Origin: Nitratireductor sp.
Lineage (GTDB): Bacteria > Pseudomonadota > Alphaproteobacteria > Rhizobiales > Rhizobiaceae
Assembly: GCA_017854535.1 (NCBI GenBank)
Contig: JAFMHL010000012.1
Span: 1 to 64,000 of the forward strand
Direction of reading: 5' to 3'
Length of the DNA: 64,000 nt
Shown here: positions 27,650-37,863 of the stretch, piece after piece
Layout: each line of letters begins with the position of its first letter
How positions within the stretch are numbered: position 1 is the first letter of the stretch
Notes under the pieces: model-generated
Database searches by the model: none
What the model was told of the DNA's origin: nothing
What the model saw: only the letters and a program-made list of their open reading frames with translations
Position numbers and translations under genes: made by a program

Positions 27650-30304
27650 ATGCTTGGCGTAAACGAACTTAGAAAATCTTTCTTGAACTATTTTGGCTCA
27701 AACGACCATGAAGTGGTTGATTCCAGCCCATTGGTTCCGCGCAATGATCCAACCTTGATGTTCACGAATGCGGGAATGGTCCAATTCAAGAATGTCTTCA
27801 CGGGATTGGAAAAGCGAGACTATTCTCGCGCGGCCACATCTCAAAAATGCGTGCGCGCTGGTGGTAAACATAATGATTTGGATAATGTTGGGTTCACTGC
27901 CCGTCACCACACATTTTTCGAAATGCTCGGCAATTTTTCCTTTGGCGATTATTTCAAAGAAGATGCGATTGACTTTGCCTGGACACTTTTGACGAAAGAG
28001 CTTGGTCTTGCAAAAGAAAAACTGCTGGTGACGGTTTATCACACAGATGATGAAGCGCATGCTCTATGGAAGAAAATTGCTGGTTTGAGCGATGACCGGA
28101 TCATCCGCATTCCAACCAATGATAACTTTTGGGCAATGGGTGATACGGGGCCATGTGGGCCTTGCTCGGAAATTTTTTATGACCACGGCGACAAGATCTG
28201 GGGCGGCCCTCCTGGCAGCGCGGAAGAAGATGGCGACAGATTTATTGAAATCTGGAACCTTGTTTTCATGCAATTCGAACAGATTACGCCTGATGAGCGG
28301 GTTAACCTGCCAAAGCCGTCCATCGATACTGGCATGGGACTAGAGCGTATTTCGGCTGTGCTCCAAGGTGTCCACGATAACTACGATATCGATTTATTCA
28401 AAGCTTTGATTAATGCGAGCGTTGAATATACGGGCGTTAAGGCTGAGGGTGATTTTATCCCGAGCCACAGGGTAATCGCAGATCATCTGCGCGCCGCGTC
28501 ATTTCTCATTGCCGATGGCGTTTTACCGTCTAATGAAGGGCGCGGTTATGTGCTGCGCCGTATCATGCGGCGCGCCATGCGCCATGGTAATTTACTGGGT
28601 GCCAAAGAACCGCTGATCTATAAACTGGTACCGACTTTGGTTAGTGAAATGGGTGGCGCCTACTCAGAATTGGTCCGCGCTCAGCCGATGATCACTGAAA
28701 CATTGGAACTTGAAGAAACACGCTTTCGCAAAACATTGGAGCGCGGCCTCGTTTTATTGGGCGATGCTTCCAAAGAGTTGGATGAGGGGGACAGCTTAGA
28801 CGGGGATACGGCTTTCAAACTTTATGACACCTATGGCTTTCCGTTAGATTTGACGCAAGACGCTCTGCGTCGTCGCGGTATTTCCGTGGATACGGATGGT
28901 TTTGCAACCGCGATGGAAAAGCAAAAAGCAGATGCCCGTGCATCATGGGCCGGTTCTGGTGAAGCAGCCGATGATCGCATCTGGTTTGAGCTAAGAGAAG
29001 AACACGGATCAACAGAGTTTTTGGGATATGAAACTGAAACGGCCGAGGGCGTAGTCCAGGCTATCGTGCTGGACGGCAATTCTGTGTCTGAGGCTAAAGC
29101 CGGAGACGAGATTTCTCTCATTGTAAATCAAACTCCTTTTTATGGAGAGTCTGGTGGCCAACAGGGCGACAAAGGACTTATCCGGTTCGATGGGGGTTCC
29201 GTTGAAATTACAGATACGAAAAAACGCGGTGAAGGTCTTTTTGTCCATATGGGCCGTGTGGTTTCAGGTGCGTTGAAAGTGAATTCTCCGGTCGAATTGA
29301 TCGTTGATCACGCTGAGCGGTCGGGCCTTCGACGTCATCACTCTTCTACCCATTTGATCCATGAGGCTTTGCGTATGGTTTTGGGCGATCACGTTGCTCA
29401 AAAGGGATCGCTTGTGGCGCCTAACCGATTGCGGTTTGATATCTCTCATCAAAAGCCGATTTCACCTGAAGATATGGCCGTGGTGGAAAAGATCGCCAAT
29501 GAAGTTGTTCAACAATCTTCACCCGTCTCCACACGTTTGATGGCCGTTGACGATGCTATCGAGGCTGGCGCCATGGCTCTGTTTGGTGAGAAATATGGCG
29601 ATGAAGTGCGTGTGGTTTCCATGGGCACAGCAACCAGTGGGGCAAAGGCTGGAAAGACCTATTCGCTGGAATTATGCGGGGGAACCCATGTGCGCAATAC
29701 CGGAGAAATTGGCGTTATCAAGCTGCTTGGTGAAAGCGCGGTTGGTTCTGGGGTTCGGCGTATTGAAGCGCTAACTGGAAGTGATGCTCTTGCATATTTA
29801 GAGGAGCAAGAAACCCGCGTTAACGCGATTGCAGACTTGTTAAAAGTTCCGCCGCAAAACACGGTTGACCGGGTTCAAGCTCTGATTGACGAGCGCAAAC
29901 GACTTGAAAAAGAGCTGGCTGACGTTAAGAAAAAACTGGCCTTGGGTGGAAGCTCCGGCAGTGGCGCAGAGGTTTCTACGATCAATGGTGTCCAGTTTTT
30001 AGGGCAGGTTGTTGAAGGTATTGAAGCGCGCGATTTAAAGGGCTTGGTTGATGAAGCTAAAACGCGGTTAGGCTCTGGAATCGTTGCGATGATTAGTGTG
30101 TCGGGCGATGGCAAAGCTGCTGTTGTTGTTGGCGTAACCGCTGATCTGACTTCTAAATACAGTGCGGTTGATCTGGTCCGGGTCGGCTCGACGGCTGTGG
30201 GCGGAGCTGGCGGCGGCGGACGGCCTGATATGGCCCAAGCTGGTGGACCTGATGGAGAAAAGGCAAGCGAAGCGCTTGTTTTGATCGGGTCGGCTTTGAA
30301 CTGA
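27650..30304 (+). CDS. alaS: Alanine--tRNA ligase AlaS
   Basis: An 884-aa class II aminoacyl-tRNA synthetase that charges tRNA-Ala. The catalytic core has [16 protein letters not shown] and [14 protein letters not shown]. The editing domain has the zinc-binding motif [12 protein letters not shown] and the downstream [13 protein letters not shown]. The C-terminal oligomerisation/C-Ala domain ends with the Gly-rich [16 protein letters not shown] signature. The length is normal. recA-alaS order is common in alphaproteobacteria. A 345-bp gap separates the two, with its own terminator, so alaS has its own promoter. Confidence 0.98.
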   Translation: MLGVNELRKSFLNYFGSNDHEVVDSSPLVPRNDPTLMFTNAGMVQFKNVFTGLEKRDYSRAATSQKCVRAGGKHNDLDNVGFTARHHTFFEMLGNFSFGDYFKEDAIDFAWTLLTKELGLAKEKLLVTVYHTDDEAHALWKKIAGLSDDRIIRIPTNDNFWAMGDTGPCGPCSEIFYDHGDKIWGGPPGSAEEDGDRFIEIWNLVFMQFEQITPDERVNLPKPSIDTGMGLERISAVLQGVHDNYDIDLFKALINASVEYTGVKAEGDFIPSHRVIADHLRAASFLIADGVLPSNEGRGYVLRRIMRRAMRHGNLLGAKEPLIYKLVPTLVSEMGGAYSELVRAQPMITETLELEETRFRKTLERGLVLLGDASKELDEGDSLDGDTAFKLYDTYGFPLDLTQDALRRRGISVDTDGFATAMEKQKADARASWAGSGEAADDRIWFELREEHGSTEFLGYETETAEGVVQAIVLDGNSVSEAKAGDEISLIVNQTPFYGESGGQQGDKGLIRFDGGSVEITDTKKRGEGLFVHMGRVVSGALKVNSPVELIVDHAERSGLRRHHSSTHLIHEALRMVLGDHVAQKGSLVAPNRLRFDISHQKPISPEDMAVVEKIANEVVQQSSPVSTRLMAVDDAIEAGAMALFGEKYGDEVRVVSMGTATSGAKAGKTYSLELCGGTHVRNTGEIGVIKLLGESAVGSGVRRIEALTGSDALAYLEEQETRVNAIADLLKVPPQNTVDRVQALIDERKRLEKELADVKKKLALGGSSGSGAEVSTINGVQFLGQVVEGIEARDLKGLVDEAKTRLGSGIVAMISVSGDGKAAVVVGVTADLTSKYSAVDLVRVGSTAVGGAGGGGRPDMAQAGGPDGEKASEALVLIGSALN

Positions 30305-30407
30305 ATTGAAACCTAGCCAATGAAGTATGAGTTTTGATTGCCTTATTATGGTTTTTTTAAGCAGTTTTTCCTAATAATGAGCTTTTTATAACTGAAAAAG
30401 ACCAATA

Positions 30408-31166
30408 ATGGACCTGTCTATCAAGAATAAGCGATTGCGTAAATTGCTTTGGCAGTACTCTTCGGATGACCGATCCTTTCAAAAACTGGCGGATGACCAA
30501 TATCTTGAGTTGTTGAACAAGCATCTATCAGATTTACCTGATCGCGAAATCTCTTTCTTTGTTAACCGCAAGCGGTTCAGTTTGTTGCGAACCCTTATTG
30601 GCGACGCCCTAGAAAGAGATATTGGATCAATTCTAGATGCTGCGTCAGGTCCATTCGCATTTGAAAATTATGTTCGGTGCCACCCAGAGGTGGTCATTGA
30701 CAGCTTCGATCTGAATCCAAAGCTTAGCGGCCTTTTCAAAGATCTGGAAAAGACTGGTAAATTTAACAACCTGTCTTTTCGATGTGCAGGTGTGGAAGAC
30801 TTTTCTGAAGCGAAAACCTACGATTTAGTTCTGTTCAATGATCTTTTCTATCACAAGGCGGTCGATTTTTACGGATTGATCAGCCAGTTAATTGAGAGGG
30901 TAAAGCCTGGAGGGCTGGTGTATTTCGATATTCTAGATGAGCGATCTAAGTGGCTTTGGTCATCCCTTGGAAAAGATGATCGTTTCGTTCGGTATAACCT
31001 TCCAAACATTGCGTTGGAGTTGTCGAAGTATAATTTAGAGTTGTTGAGTATCACTCCTTCCCTTGGCATTAGCGGGATGGTTGATTTTACTGCGCGTGCA
31101 GTGCTCTATAGAACTTTGCGGGTTGCTAACAATTACGTCTTTGTTGCTCGCAAGAAACAGAACTAG
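30408..31166 (+). CDS. Class I SAM-dependent methyltransferase-like protein
   Basis: A 252-aa protein. Its middle has the Rossmann methyltransferase pattern: motif I ILDAASGPFAFENYV (about 76-90), an acidic residue ending strand 2 in VIDSFDLNPKL, motif IV YDLVLFNDLFYHKA, and post-motif RVKPGGLVYFDILDERSK. This is the class I methyltransferase topology, though motif I (DAASGP) deviates slightly from GxGxG. The substrate is unknown. The N-terminal 70 residues are charged and helical, with no recognised domain. It is flanked by alaS and the convergent icd, and looks monocistronic with its own terminator. Confidence 0.65.
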   Translation: MDLSIKNKRLRKLLWQYSSDDRSFQKLADDQYLELLNKHLSDLPDREISFFVNRKRFSLLRTLIGDALERDIGSILDAASGPFAFENYVRCHPEVVIDSFDLNPKLSGLFKDLEKTGKFNNLSFRCAGVEDFSEAKTYDLVLFNDLFYHKAVDFYGLISQLIERVKPGGLVYFDILDERSKWLWSSLGKDDRFVRYNLPNIALELSKYNLELLSITPSLGISGMVDFTARAVLYRTLRVANNYVFVARKKQN

Positions 31167-31171
31167 AAAAA

Positions 31172-31191
31172 AACCGGCGATGATGCCGGTT
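31172..31191. terminator. Shared terminator, methyltransferase / icd
   Basis: AACCGGC (31172-31178) pairs with GCCGGTT (31185-31191) around GATGAT. On the minus strand it is followed by a run of Ts, making it a strong terminator for icd. On the plus strand the tail is CTTTCATTTT, so it is weaker for the methyltransferase gene. Confidence 0.85.
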
Positions 31192-31225
31192 CTTTCATTT
31201 TAAAAACATTGTTTGAAGTTGTCGA

Positions 31226-32437
31226 TCAGGCCATTGCTGCTTGCAAGTTTTCATCGATCTTGTCGAGGAATTCAATTGTATCGAGCCAAGGCTGATCAGG
31301 ACCGATAAGCAAGGCCAGATCTTTTGTCATATAACCATCTTCAACACTCTTGATGCAAACGGCTTCGAGCTTTGCTGCAAATGCTGCCAAGTCTTCGTTA
31401 TCATCCAATTTAGCGCGGTGGGCGAGGCCACGTGTCCAAGCAAAGATAGAGGCGATTGAATTGGTTGATGTTGCCTCACCTTTTTGATGCTGGCGGAAGT
31501 GACGAGTGACCGTACCGTGCGCAGCTTCAGCTTCCACAGTTTTTCCATCTGGAGACATCAATACAGACGTCATCAGGCCAAGTGAACCAAAGCCTTGGGC
31601 AACCGTATCGGACTGCACGTCGCCATCGTAGTTCTTACATGCCCAAACATAACCGCCGGACCATTTAAGGGCTGAAGCAACCATGTCATCGATGAGGCGA
31701 TGCTCATACCAGATTTTGGCTTCTTTAAAATTGGCTTCAAATTCGGCTTCGTAGATTTCCTGGAACAGGTCTTTGAAACGACCATCATAGGCTTTCAAAA
31801 TCGTGTTTTTAGTTGAGAGATAGCAAGGTACTTTGCGGCCAAGAGCATAGTTCATGCTGGCTCTTGCAAAATCACGAATCGATTCGTCTTGGTTGTACAT
31901 GGCCATTGCAACGCCGGCGCCCGGTGCGTTATATACCTCATGCTCGATCACTTTTCCATCTTCGCCGGTAAACTTGATGGAGAGTTTACCTTTGCCCGGA
32001 AACAAGAAATCAGTCGCTTTATATTGATCACCAAAAGCATGACGACCGACGATGATTGGTTTTGTCCACCCTGGAACCAAGCGGGGAACATTTCGGATGA
32101 TGATGGGTTCGCGGAAAATAACACCACCAAGAATGTTTCTGATGGTGCCGTTTGGAGAACGCCACATTTTTTTCAGGTTAAACTCTGTTACGCGATCTTC
32201 ATCTGGTGTGATGGTCGCGCATTTTACGCCAACACCGTGTTTGGCGATCGCATTTGCAGAATCAATCGTGATTTGGTCGTCAGTTGCATCGCGGCTTTCA
32301 ATCCCAAGGTCATAATATTCCAGATCAATATCGAGATAAGGATGAATCAATTTATCTTTGATGAATTGCCAGATGATTCTGGTCATTTCGTCGCCATCTA
32401 GTTCGACTACTGGATTTTTGACCTTAATTTTTGCCAT
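31226..32437 (-). CDS. icd: NADP-dependent isocitrate dehydrogenase
   Basis: A 403-aa dimeric enzyme that oxidises isocitrate to 2-oxoglutarate in the TCA cycle with NADP. The protein begins [21 protein letters not shown], the mark of the eukaryote-like (type II) IDH found in alphaproteobacteria. It also has the substrate loop [14 protein letters not shown], the Mg-binding [18 protein letters not shown] and [16 protein letters not shown] near the NADP site. The length is normal. It supplies the 2-oxoglutarate that PII senses, though the genes are not linked. Confidence 0.97.
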   Translation of the reverse strand: MAKIKVKNPVVELDGDEMTRIIWQFIKDKLIHPYLDIDLEYYDLGIESRDATDDQITIDSANAIAKHGVGVKCATITPDEDRVTEFNLKKMWRSPNGTIRNILGGVIFREPIIIRNVPRLVPGWTKPIIVGRHAFGDQYKATDFLFPGKGKLSIKFTGEDGKVIEHEVYNAPGAGVAMAMYNQDESIRDFARASMNYALGRKVPCYLSTKNTILKAYDGRFKDLFQEIYEAEFEANFKEAKIWYEHRLIDDMVASALKWSGGYVWACKNYDGDVQSDTVAQGFGSLGLMTSVLMSPDGKTVEAEAAHGTVTRHFRQHQKGEATSTNSIASIFAWTRGLAHRAKLDDNEDLAAFAAKLEAVCIKSVEDGYMTKDLALLIGPDQPWLDTIEFLDKIDENLQAAMA

Positions 32438-32688
32438 GTTGTATAAATTCCTTGGAAGGCTGCGCTTTTCGCGTCGTGATTTGAAAAAGTGTGTAGGCGT
32501 GTCATAGCAAAACTCTGCGAGACTGCAAAGGATACCTTTGTTTATGTTTGCGCATTAATTTCGATAAATACGAAGACGTTTGTATGCGACAAAGATGACT
32601 TTGCTGTCTCTTTCACATTCTTTCAGTATATGGCACTTGGAGAGACAAATTTGGGTAAGTGAAATTAGAATTGAAACGGTTACTTTAA

Positions 32689-33480
32689 ATGTCTGGCACT
32701 GATCTTAAAAACAAAACACTTATCACTGAAGGTCCGGCAATCATTTTATGTGAGCCGCAGCTTGGACAAAATATTGGAATGGTGGCACGGGCTATGGCTA
32801 ATTTTGGCTTGGCTGAATTGCGCCTGGTCAATCCGCGCGATGGCTGGCCAAGCGAATATGCCACGAAGGCGGCTGCAGGGGCGATCCATGTAATCGAAGC
32901 GGCGAAAGTTTTTGAAACTGTGGAAGAAGCCGTTGCGGATCTTAGTTTTGTTTTGGCTACAACTGCGCGTCCACGCGATATGATTAAAGTAGTGCGCGGA
33001 CCAGAAGAAGCTGCAATAGATTTGCGGCGCCGTTTTGTGGGTGGTCAGCAAACTGGATTGTTGTTCGGGCGGGAACGCTGGGGTCTCAACAATGACGAGA
33101 TTGCATTGGCAGATGAGATTGTGACCTTTCCAGTAAACCCTGCATTTGCGTCGTTGAATATTGCCCAGGCTGTTTTATTGATGTCCTATGAATGGCTAAA
33201 AACTGCTGATAGAAATCTGTCGATTGAATCTTTTCCAGTTGATGAACGCCCAGTAGCGGATCGTAAGCATTTGGTTGCTTTGATGGATCATTTGGAAAAT
33301 GCGCTGGATAAGGCTGGTTATTTCTTTCCGCCTGCGCGTCGTGACCGGATGGCGCAAACTGTTCGTAATATTTTCGTGCATATGAAATTGAAGGATCAGG
33401 AAATACAGACATTGCGAGGTGTTGTCGCATCTCTTGAAGGGCGTCGAAAAGATCGCGGCGGCAATCAAAATGATGAATGA
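32689..33480 (+). CDS. trmJ: tRNA (cytidine/uridine-2'-O-)-methyltransferase TrmJ
   Basis: A 263-aa SPOUT-class enzyme that 2'-O-methylates position 32 of certain tRNAs. It starts the domain with ILCEPQLGQNIGMVARAMANFG. It has the SPOUT motif 2 region GLLFGRERWGLNNDEIALAD and motif 3 VNPAFASLNIAQAVLLMSYEW, which form the trefoil knot binding SAM. A C-terminal helical extension of about 90 residues (HLVALMDHLENALDKAGYFF and RNIFVHMKLKDQEIQTLRG) is typical of TrmJ rather than TrmL. It is divergent from icd and is followed after 33 bp by the FixH-like gene. Confidence 0.92.
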   Translation: MSGTDLKNKTLITEGPAIILCEPQLGQNIGMVARAMANFGLAELRLVNPRDGWPSEYATKAAAGAIHVIEAAKVFETVEEAVADLSFVLATTARPRDMIKVVRGPEEAAIDLRRRFVGGQQTGLLFGRERWGLNNDEIALADEIVTFPVNPAFASLNIAQAVLLMSYEWLKTADRNLSIESFPVDERPVADRKHLVALMDHLENALDKAGYFFPPARRDRMAQTVRNIFVHMKLKDQEIQTLRGVVASLEGRRKDRGGNQNDE

Positions 33481-33513
33481 CCTTTATTCTCATCGAATAT
33501 ATGGAATAGGCAT

Positions 33514-33945
33514 ATGAAACGGTTCTTCATAGGGTTGGCTCTTCTGGTCCTATTGGCGTCCTCTTTTGTGGCATTCAAAATGTTGCAACCTGTGCCGGAT
33601 GATCTGGATTTGCGTTCAGAGAAATTGACAGATGGTGGTTTGTATTCTGTCTCATTCCAAAAGGAAGAAGGGGCTGCAACAGTTGGTCCAATCACTTCAT
33701 TTCTCGCAACGGTCAAAGATACTGAAGGCAAAGAGGTAGAAAGTGCTGTGATTCTGGTGGATGGCGGCATGCCTCAACATGGCCATGGTTTACCGACGCA
33801 ACCCAAACAGACGGATGAAGTCGCTCCCGGGATTTATCGCATTGATGGAGTAAAATTTTCCATGACAGGATGGTGGGAATTTAGATTGAACATAAACGCG
33901 CCATTTGGTGATGACAGTGCAACTTTTAATATCGTGTTGGAATGA
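33514..33945 (+). CDS. FixH/YtkA-like membrane-anchored periplasmic protein
   Basis: A 143-aa protein with an N-terminal membrane anchor or signal (residues 4-22, FFIGLALLVLLASSFVAF). The beta-sandwich domain resembles the FixH/YtkA group: YSVSFQKEEGAATVG, then VDGGMPQHGHGLPTQP with the conserved His cluster, and TGWWEFRLNINAP. Such domains occur in copper-handling and cytochrome-associated proteins. Its stop overlaps the start of the di-haem peroxidase gene by four bases (ATGA), so the two are translated together. I infer a shared periplasmic redox role. Confidence 0.7.
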   Translation: MKRFFIGLALLVLLASSFVAFKMLQPVPDDLDLRSEKLTDGGLYSVSFQKEEGAATVGPITSFLATVKDTEGKEVESAVILVDGGMPQHGHGLPTQPKQTDEVAPGIYRIDGVKFSMTGWWEFRLNINAPFGDDSATFNIVLE

Positions 33946-35174
33946 TCAATAAAAAGCACATAATTTTGGTATTGGCGGCATTGATTTTGGCAAGCTGTAG
34001 CGAGCCTAAGCTTACGCCTTACGATTTGAAACGGGCCAAAGAATTTGTGCTGTCCTCTTTGCCACCCTTGCCAAGAGATCCATCGAATAAATTTGCAGAT
34101 GATCCAAAGGCAGCGCGGTTGGGCGAGTTGCTCTTTTTTGATCATGAATTAAGCGCCACTTCTTTGGTTTCCTGTTCAGAATGCCATCAGCCTAATAAGG
34201 GCTTCCAAGATGGCATTGCTCTTGGATTTGGAATTGATCAGGTTCACAGAAGAACAATGCCTTTGCGGGGCATCCAATGGGGCAGCTGGTTTTTTTGGGA
34301 TGGGCGCAAAGACAGCCAGTGGAGCCAGGCGCTCGCGCCGTTTGAAACTCCTGCCGAACATGGCATGACGCGCGATATGGTTGGGCGCGAAGTGCTGACC
34401 AAATTCCGCAGTGAGTATGAGGGTGTTTTTGGACATGCGCCAGATATAGCTGATTGGCCTTATCGTGTTTCGCCATTGTTGGAAGGTGCTGAAAAGACTG
34501 GTTGGGACACGCTTCCTTTGGAAAAAAAAGACGAAATCAATCGTGTATTTGCCAATATCGGTAAATCACTGGCTGCCTATCAAAGAACACTGTTGCCGGA
34601 AAAAAATCGCGTTGATCGGTATTTCGAAGCGAAGCTGAAAGGTGAAGAACCGAAAGAAGCGGATGTCTTGTCGGCTCCAGAAATTGAAGGTTTCAAGCTT
34701 TTTATAGGTACAGCAAAATGTGACAATTGCCATTCCGGGCCATTATTTACAGATCACTTTTTTCACAATACAGGCGTTCCTGTTGATAACCTCGGTGATC
34801 CAGATTTCGGTAGGGCAAAGATTGTTGCTGACATAAAACAGGACGAGTTTTCCTGCCTTGGTGATTATAGCGATGCGGCGCAATCTGAGTGTCGTGAACT
34901 GGAATTCATGTCCGAAGATATAAAGCTTTTTGAAGGTGCCTTTAAGACACCATCTCTGAGGGGCGTTGCGCTGCGTCCTCCCTATATGCATGCTGGGCAA
35001 ATTGGATCGTTAGAAGCGGTTATTGATCACTATGTGGAACGGCCGGATCCATTCGCGAATATGCCTGAGATGGATGGAACGCTAGCGTTGCATGGCAATC
35101 ACAATGAAGCGCCTATGATTGAATTGAGCGAAGATGAAAAAGCCAATTTGCTGGCGTTTCTAAAAGCGCTTTAG
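33942..35174 (+). CDS. Di-haem cytochrome c peroxidase / MauG-family lipoprotein
   Basis: A 410-aa exported protein with a lipoprotein signal: lipobox LASC with lipid Cys19. It has two haem c attachment motifs, CSECH at 78-82 and CDNCH at 260-264, in the CCP/MauG fold. Other family marks are FFWDGRKDSQWSQALAPF and LRGVALRPPYMHAGQIGSLE. Members reduce hydrogen peroxide or carry out long-range oxidation of a protein partner. It is coupled by a 4-bp overlap to the FixH-like gene. No methylamine dehydrogenase gene is present, so the partner is unknown. Confidence 0.88.
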   Translation: MINKKHIILVLAALILASCSEPKLTPYDLKRAKEFVLSSLPPLPRDPSNKFADDPKAARLGELLFFDHELSATSLVSCSECHQPNKGFQDGIALGFGIDQVHRRTMPLRGIQWGSWFFWDGRKDSQWSQALAPFETPAEHGMTRDMVGREVLTKFRSEYEGVFGHAPDIADWPYRVSPLLEGAEKTGWDTLPLEKKDEINRVFANIGKSLAAYQRTLLPEKNRVDRYFEAKLKGEEPKEADVLSAPEIEGFKLFIGTAKCDNCHSGPLFTDHFFHNTGVPVDNLGDPDFGRAKIVADIKQDEFSCLGDYSDAAQSECRELEFMSEDIKLFEGAFKTPSLRGVALRPPYMHAGQIGSLEAVIDHYVERPDPFANMPEMDGTLALHGNHNEAPMIELSEDEKANLLAFLKAL

Positions 35175-35279
35175 CTGTCAGCCTCTATGGCTTGATTAGT
35201 TGACGCAGCGTTTAGCACCGTAGGACTATTGGTACTGTGAGATATTGATTACATTGCGCACATTAATCAGGAAAAAATT

Positions 35280-36080
35280 ATGCAACCGTCTTTGTTCATA
35301 TCCCATGGCGCACCCGATATAGCCATCGTTGAAACTCCTGCACACATTGCTTTGCTCCAAATGGCGAACCAATTGAAAAAGCCTGATGCGATTGTTATTG
35401 CCTCCGCGCATTTTGAAACGGCAGTTACCGAAGTGGTTAGTGATCGTGCGCCAAAAACTATGTATGATTTTGGTGGATTTGATCCACTGCTTCGCCAGAT
35501 GGTTTATGCAGCGCCAGGGTCGGAAAATTTGGCTGAAGATGTATTTCAGCGGTTAGAAACGGCCGGTATATCCTGCCAAATCAACCGCGAAAGAGCGTAT
35601 GACCATGGTGTTTGGACACCTTTGATATTAGCGTATCCAGAGGCAGATATTCCAGTTGTGCAAGTGTCTATCCAGCCAGAAAAAGACGCAGCACATCACT
35701 TTGCCATCGGACAGGCTTTGCGAGCTTTAAGAGAAAACAACATTCTCGTCATTGGGTCAGGGCATATCACTCATAATTTGCGCGAAGTATTTTCTGCGAT
35801 GCAAGGTCATAGAGTTCATCCTGAATCGAAAGCAAAAGTTGACGATTTCGTTGTGTGGATTAGCGAAAACCTGCAAGAAGGCGATGTCCAAGCCTTGCTC
35901 GACTGGCGCAAACAAGCACCAAACGCCGTTCACAATCACCCGACGAGCGAGCATTTCATGCCATTTTTTGTAGCATATGGGGCAGGGTGTGTTGGGGTTG
36001 ATAAAGCTGCTGAGCCAACGCTAATGCATCGTTCAACGCAATTTGATATATTCACGTCCGATATTTGGCGCTTTGACTAA
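35280..36080 (+). CDS. ygiD: DODA-type (YgiD-like) extradiol dioxygenase
   Basis: A 266-aa protein of the LigB/DODA class III extradiol ring-cleavage dioxygenases. Metal-binding histidines are visible in LFISHGAP (near residue 9), ASAHFET (about 43), AYDHGVWTPL (about 108) and the C-terminal NHPTSEHFMPFF. The bacterial group opens the ring of L-DOPA-like catechols in vitro, and the physiological substrate is usually unknown. It is convergent with the lipoprotein gene, 12 bp apart. It may follow the peroxidase gene on one transcript (105-bp gap). Confidence 0.88.
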   Translation: MQPSLFISHGAPDIAIVETPAHIALLQMANQLKKPDAIVIASAHFETAVTEVVSDRAPKTMYDFGGFDPLLRQMVYAAPGSENLAEDVFQRLETAGISCQINRERAYDHGVWTPLILAYPEADIPVVQVSIQPEKDAAHHFAIGQALRALRENNILVIGSGHITHNLREVFSAMQGHRVHPESKAKVDDFVVWISENLQEGDVQALLDWRKQAPNAVHNHPTSEHFMPFFVAYGAGCVGVDKAAEPTLMHRSTQFDIFTSDIWRFD

Positions 36081-36092
36081 ACTGCTTTGCCA

Positions 36093-37172
36093 TTAGTTTC
36101 TGGCAATCTTGCCGCCCTCATTTTCATCGATCATCGCATAGATATATTCAAGCGCAGGAACATAAATGTTTGCTGGTGGCTTGATGCCTACGCTTGCAGC
36201 GATGCGGCTGGCAAAATGATTACAGTTGAAAGTGAACAGCAGATAGCTCGGCTTTTCTGAACGGGCTTTTTGGATATCTAACAAAAGCTTTTCATAGCGT
36301 TGCGCATTTAGTGAAACGCGATAGGCCGCTTTTGGTCTGATGCGGCAATCATCGGGATGGGGGTCTAAAACGCCCGGCATTGGAATGCCAGATGCAAGCG
36401 CTGCACCTGCATAGCCACCAAAGGGCGCTAGCATGATCAATTTCTCGTCGATGATTTGTCCAGACGGGCTCAAGCGACCATAGGCAACATAGGTGTGACC
36501 AACTGGCAAGAGAGGCGTATGGCGCATTCTTATTTCAATGTAATAAGGATCGCCTTGCTTGATATTTGTTGCATTTACTTTGCGCGGTTTTGGTCCACGT
36601 CCAGCTTTGCATTGTCCATGTTTCATATTCGCATAAAGAATTGGAATTCTTGATTCTGCTGCTGCCTCCAATGGGTCGACAAAAGGCTCGCCGCCGGCAC
36701 CGATTGCAAATCCACCATCTTGCTGAATGCCATCAATGGATGCTAGTTGCCGCTGGTTAGTGGGCAACAATGCTAATTGTGGGTCCTGATAGGCAGTTTG
36801 CAGGGGTATTGGTTGCTGGTTTTGCGAAGAGGCCTGCAGGTTTTGAGCAGGCTGTTCTGGATTAACGCCAATATTGTCCAAATTCGCCATCATCGAACCT
36901 GCCTGTGTGGTTTGAAGCGAATTGATGATCGGTTGTTGTGTTTCGGGGGCACTATAAGCAGCTGGCGGGATCTCTGAATTTGACGGAGCATCCAAAGCGG
37001 CTGATTGCACAGGCGAAATTAACAATGCTTGAGGCTGAGCTAATTGCACCGGCTGCGGAGACGCAACCTCGGTGCTGACTTCCTTCATATAGGCAGATGG
37101 TCCACCTACGCAGCCAGAGAGTAACAGCGCGCCAAATAGCGCCATCCTCGATAAGGAGAAGCGTTTTTTCAT
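36093..37172 (-). CDS. Lipoprotein with permuted papain-like (NlpC/P60-superfamily) domain
   Basis: The ATG at 37172 gives 359 aa with a lipoprotein signal (MKKRFSLSRMALFGALLLSGC, lipid Cys21). The frame continues upstream to 37268, but those residues mask the signal. Residues about 30-160 are Gln/Pro/Ala rich and likely disordered. The C-terminal domain of about 180 residues has His226 in PVGHTYVAYGRL and Cys317 in LFTFNCNHFASRIA. That is the His-then-Cys order of circularly permuted NlpC/P60-like enzymes (the NC-x-HF text is similar to LRAT/PPPDE proteins). Catalytic activity is inferred from these residues only. I do not recognise a named family. Confidence 0.6.
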   Translation of the reverse strand: MKKRFSLSRMALFGALLLSGCVGGPSAYMKEVSTEVASPQPVQLAQPQALLISPVQSAALDAPSNSEIPPAAYSAPETQQPIINSLQTTQAGSMMANLDNIGVNPEQPAQNLQASSQNQQPIPLQTAYQDPQLALLPTNQRQLASIDGIQQDGGFAIGAGGEPFVDPLEAAAESRIPILYANMKHGQCKAGRGPKPRKVNATNIKQGDPYYIEIRMRHTPLLPVGHTYVAYGRLSPSGQIIDEKLIMLAPFGGYAGAALASGIPMPGVLDPHPDDCRIRPKAAYRVSLNAQRYEKLLLDIQKARSEKPSYLLFTFNCNHFASRIAASVGIKPPANIYVPALEYIYAMIDENEGGKIARN

Positions 37173-37387
37173 CGCCGGGTACTTTGCAAAACTGGCTTGA
37201 ATAGGCTTGGCTTTCCGCTGGAACATAATGCTTGTGTGATTTGTACCTAATTTGGGGCAGTAATTCAAATCAGGTTCAGTTGATGGCTTCGTGAGGGGGC
37301 GATAAACGCAATGTAGGGATAAATTACGGCGCGAGTATAACTAATACACTGTTTTTAATCACTTTACCTTTCATTCCGGCAACAAAA

Positions 37388-37411
37388 AAGGCTCCCGTAA
37401 CGGAAGCCTTT
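37388..37411 (-). terminator. grxD terminator
   Basis: On the minus strand the stem AAGGCT/AGCCTT, extended by CCG/CGG across one mismatch, is followed by six Ts. It lies about 30 bp after the grxD stop and would end the purine-bolA-grxD transcript. Confidence 0.85.
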
Positions 37412-37438
37412 TGTCATTTTCTGGTGTTGTCGGGTTGA

Positions 37439-37780
37439 TTAAGCTGTCGCTTTGCCCTGAACAGGAATGCCTTTTTCAACTAGATGAGCTTGAAGTTCAC
37501 CTTGTTGAAACATCTCGCGAATAATATCGCATCCGCCAACAAATTCGCCCTTTACATAAATTTGGGGAACGGTTGGCCAGTTTGAATAATCTTTAACGCC
37601 TTGGCGAAGGTCTTCATCCGCCAGAACATTGATGCCTTTGTAATCCAGGCCCAGATAATTCAGGATTTGAACAACCTGACCGGAAAACCCGCATTGTGGT
37701 GCATCGGGTGTACCCTTCATAAACAGTACCACATCATTGGTTTTTACTTCATTATCAATGAATTCGTTCATTCCGCTCAT
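37439..37780 (-). CDS. grxD: Monothiol glutaredoxin GrxD
   Basis: A 113-aa CGFS-type glutaredoxin that carries and transfers [2Fe-2S] clusters with glutathione. The active site is CGFS with Cys30 in APQCGFSGQ. The TVP motif is in NWPTVPQIYVKGEFVGG, and the GSH-contact GGCDI follows. AGGA lies eight bases before the ATG. It is the last gene of a run purL-bolA-small membrane protein-grxD. CGFS glutaredoxins and BolA proteins form known cluster-bridged heterodimers, so the linkage fits. Confidence 0.97.
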   Translation of the reverse strand: MSGMNEFIDNEVKTNDVVLFMKGTPDAPQCGFSGQVVQILNYLGLDYKGINVLADEDLRQGVKDYSNWPTVPQIYVKGEFVGGCDIIREMFQQGELQAHLVEKGIPVQGKATA

Positions 37781-37863
37781 AATCTGATTCCTGTTTTCGG
37801 GCTATAATAACGCTGGTCTGCTTTATATCGGGTATGTTTGACGTTGTTTCAAGGGTTTTTGCA

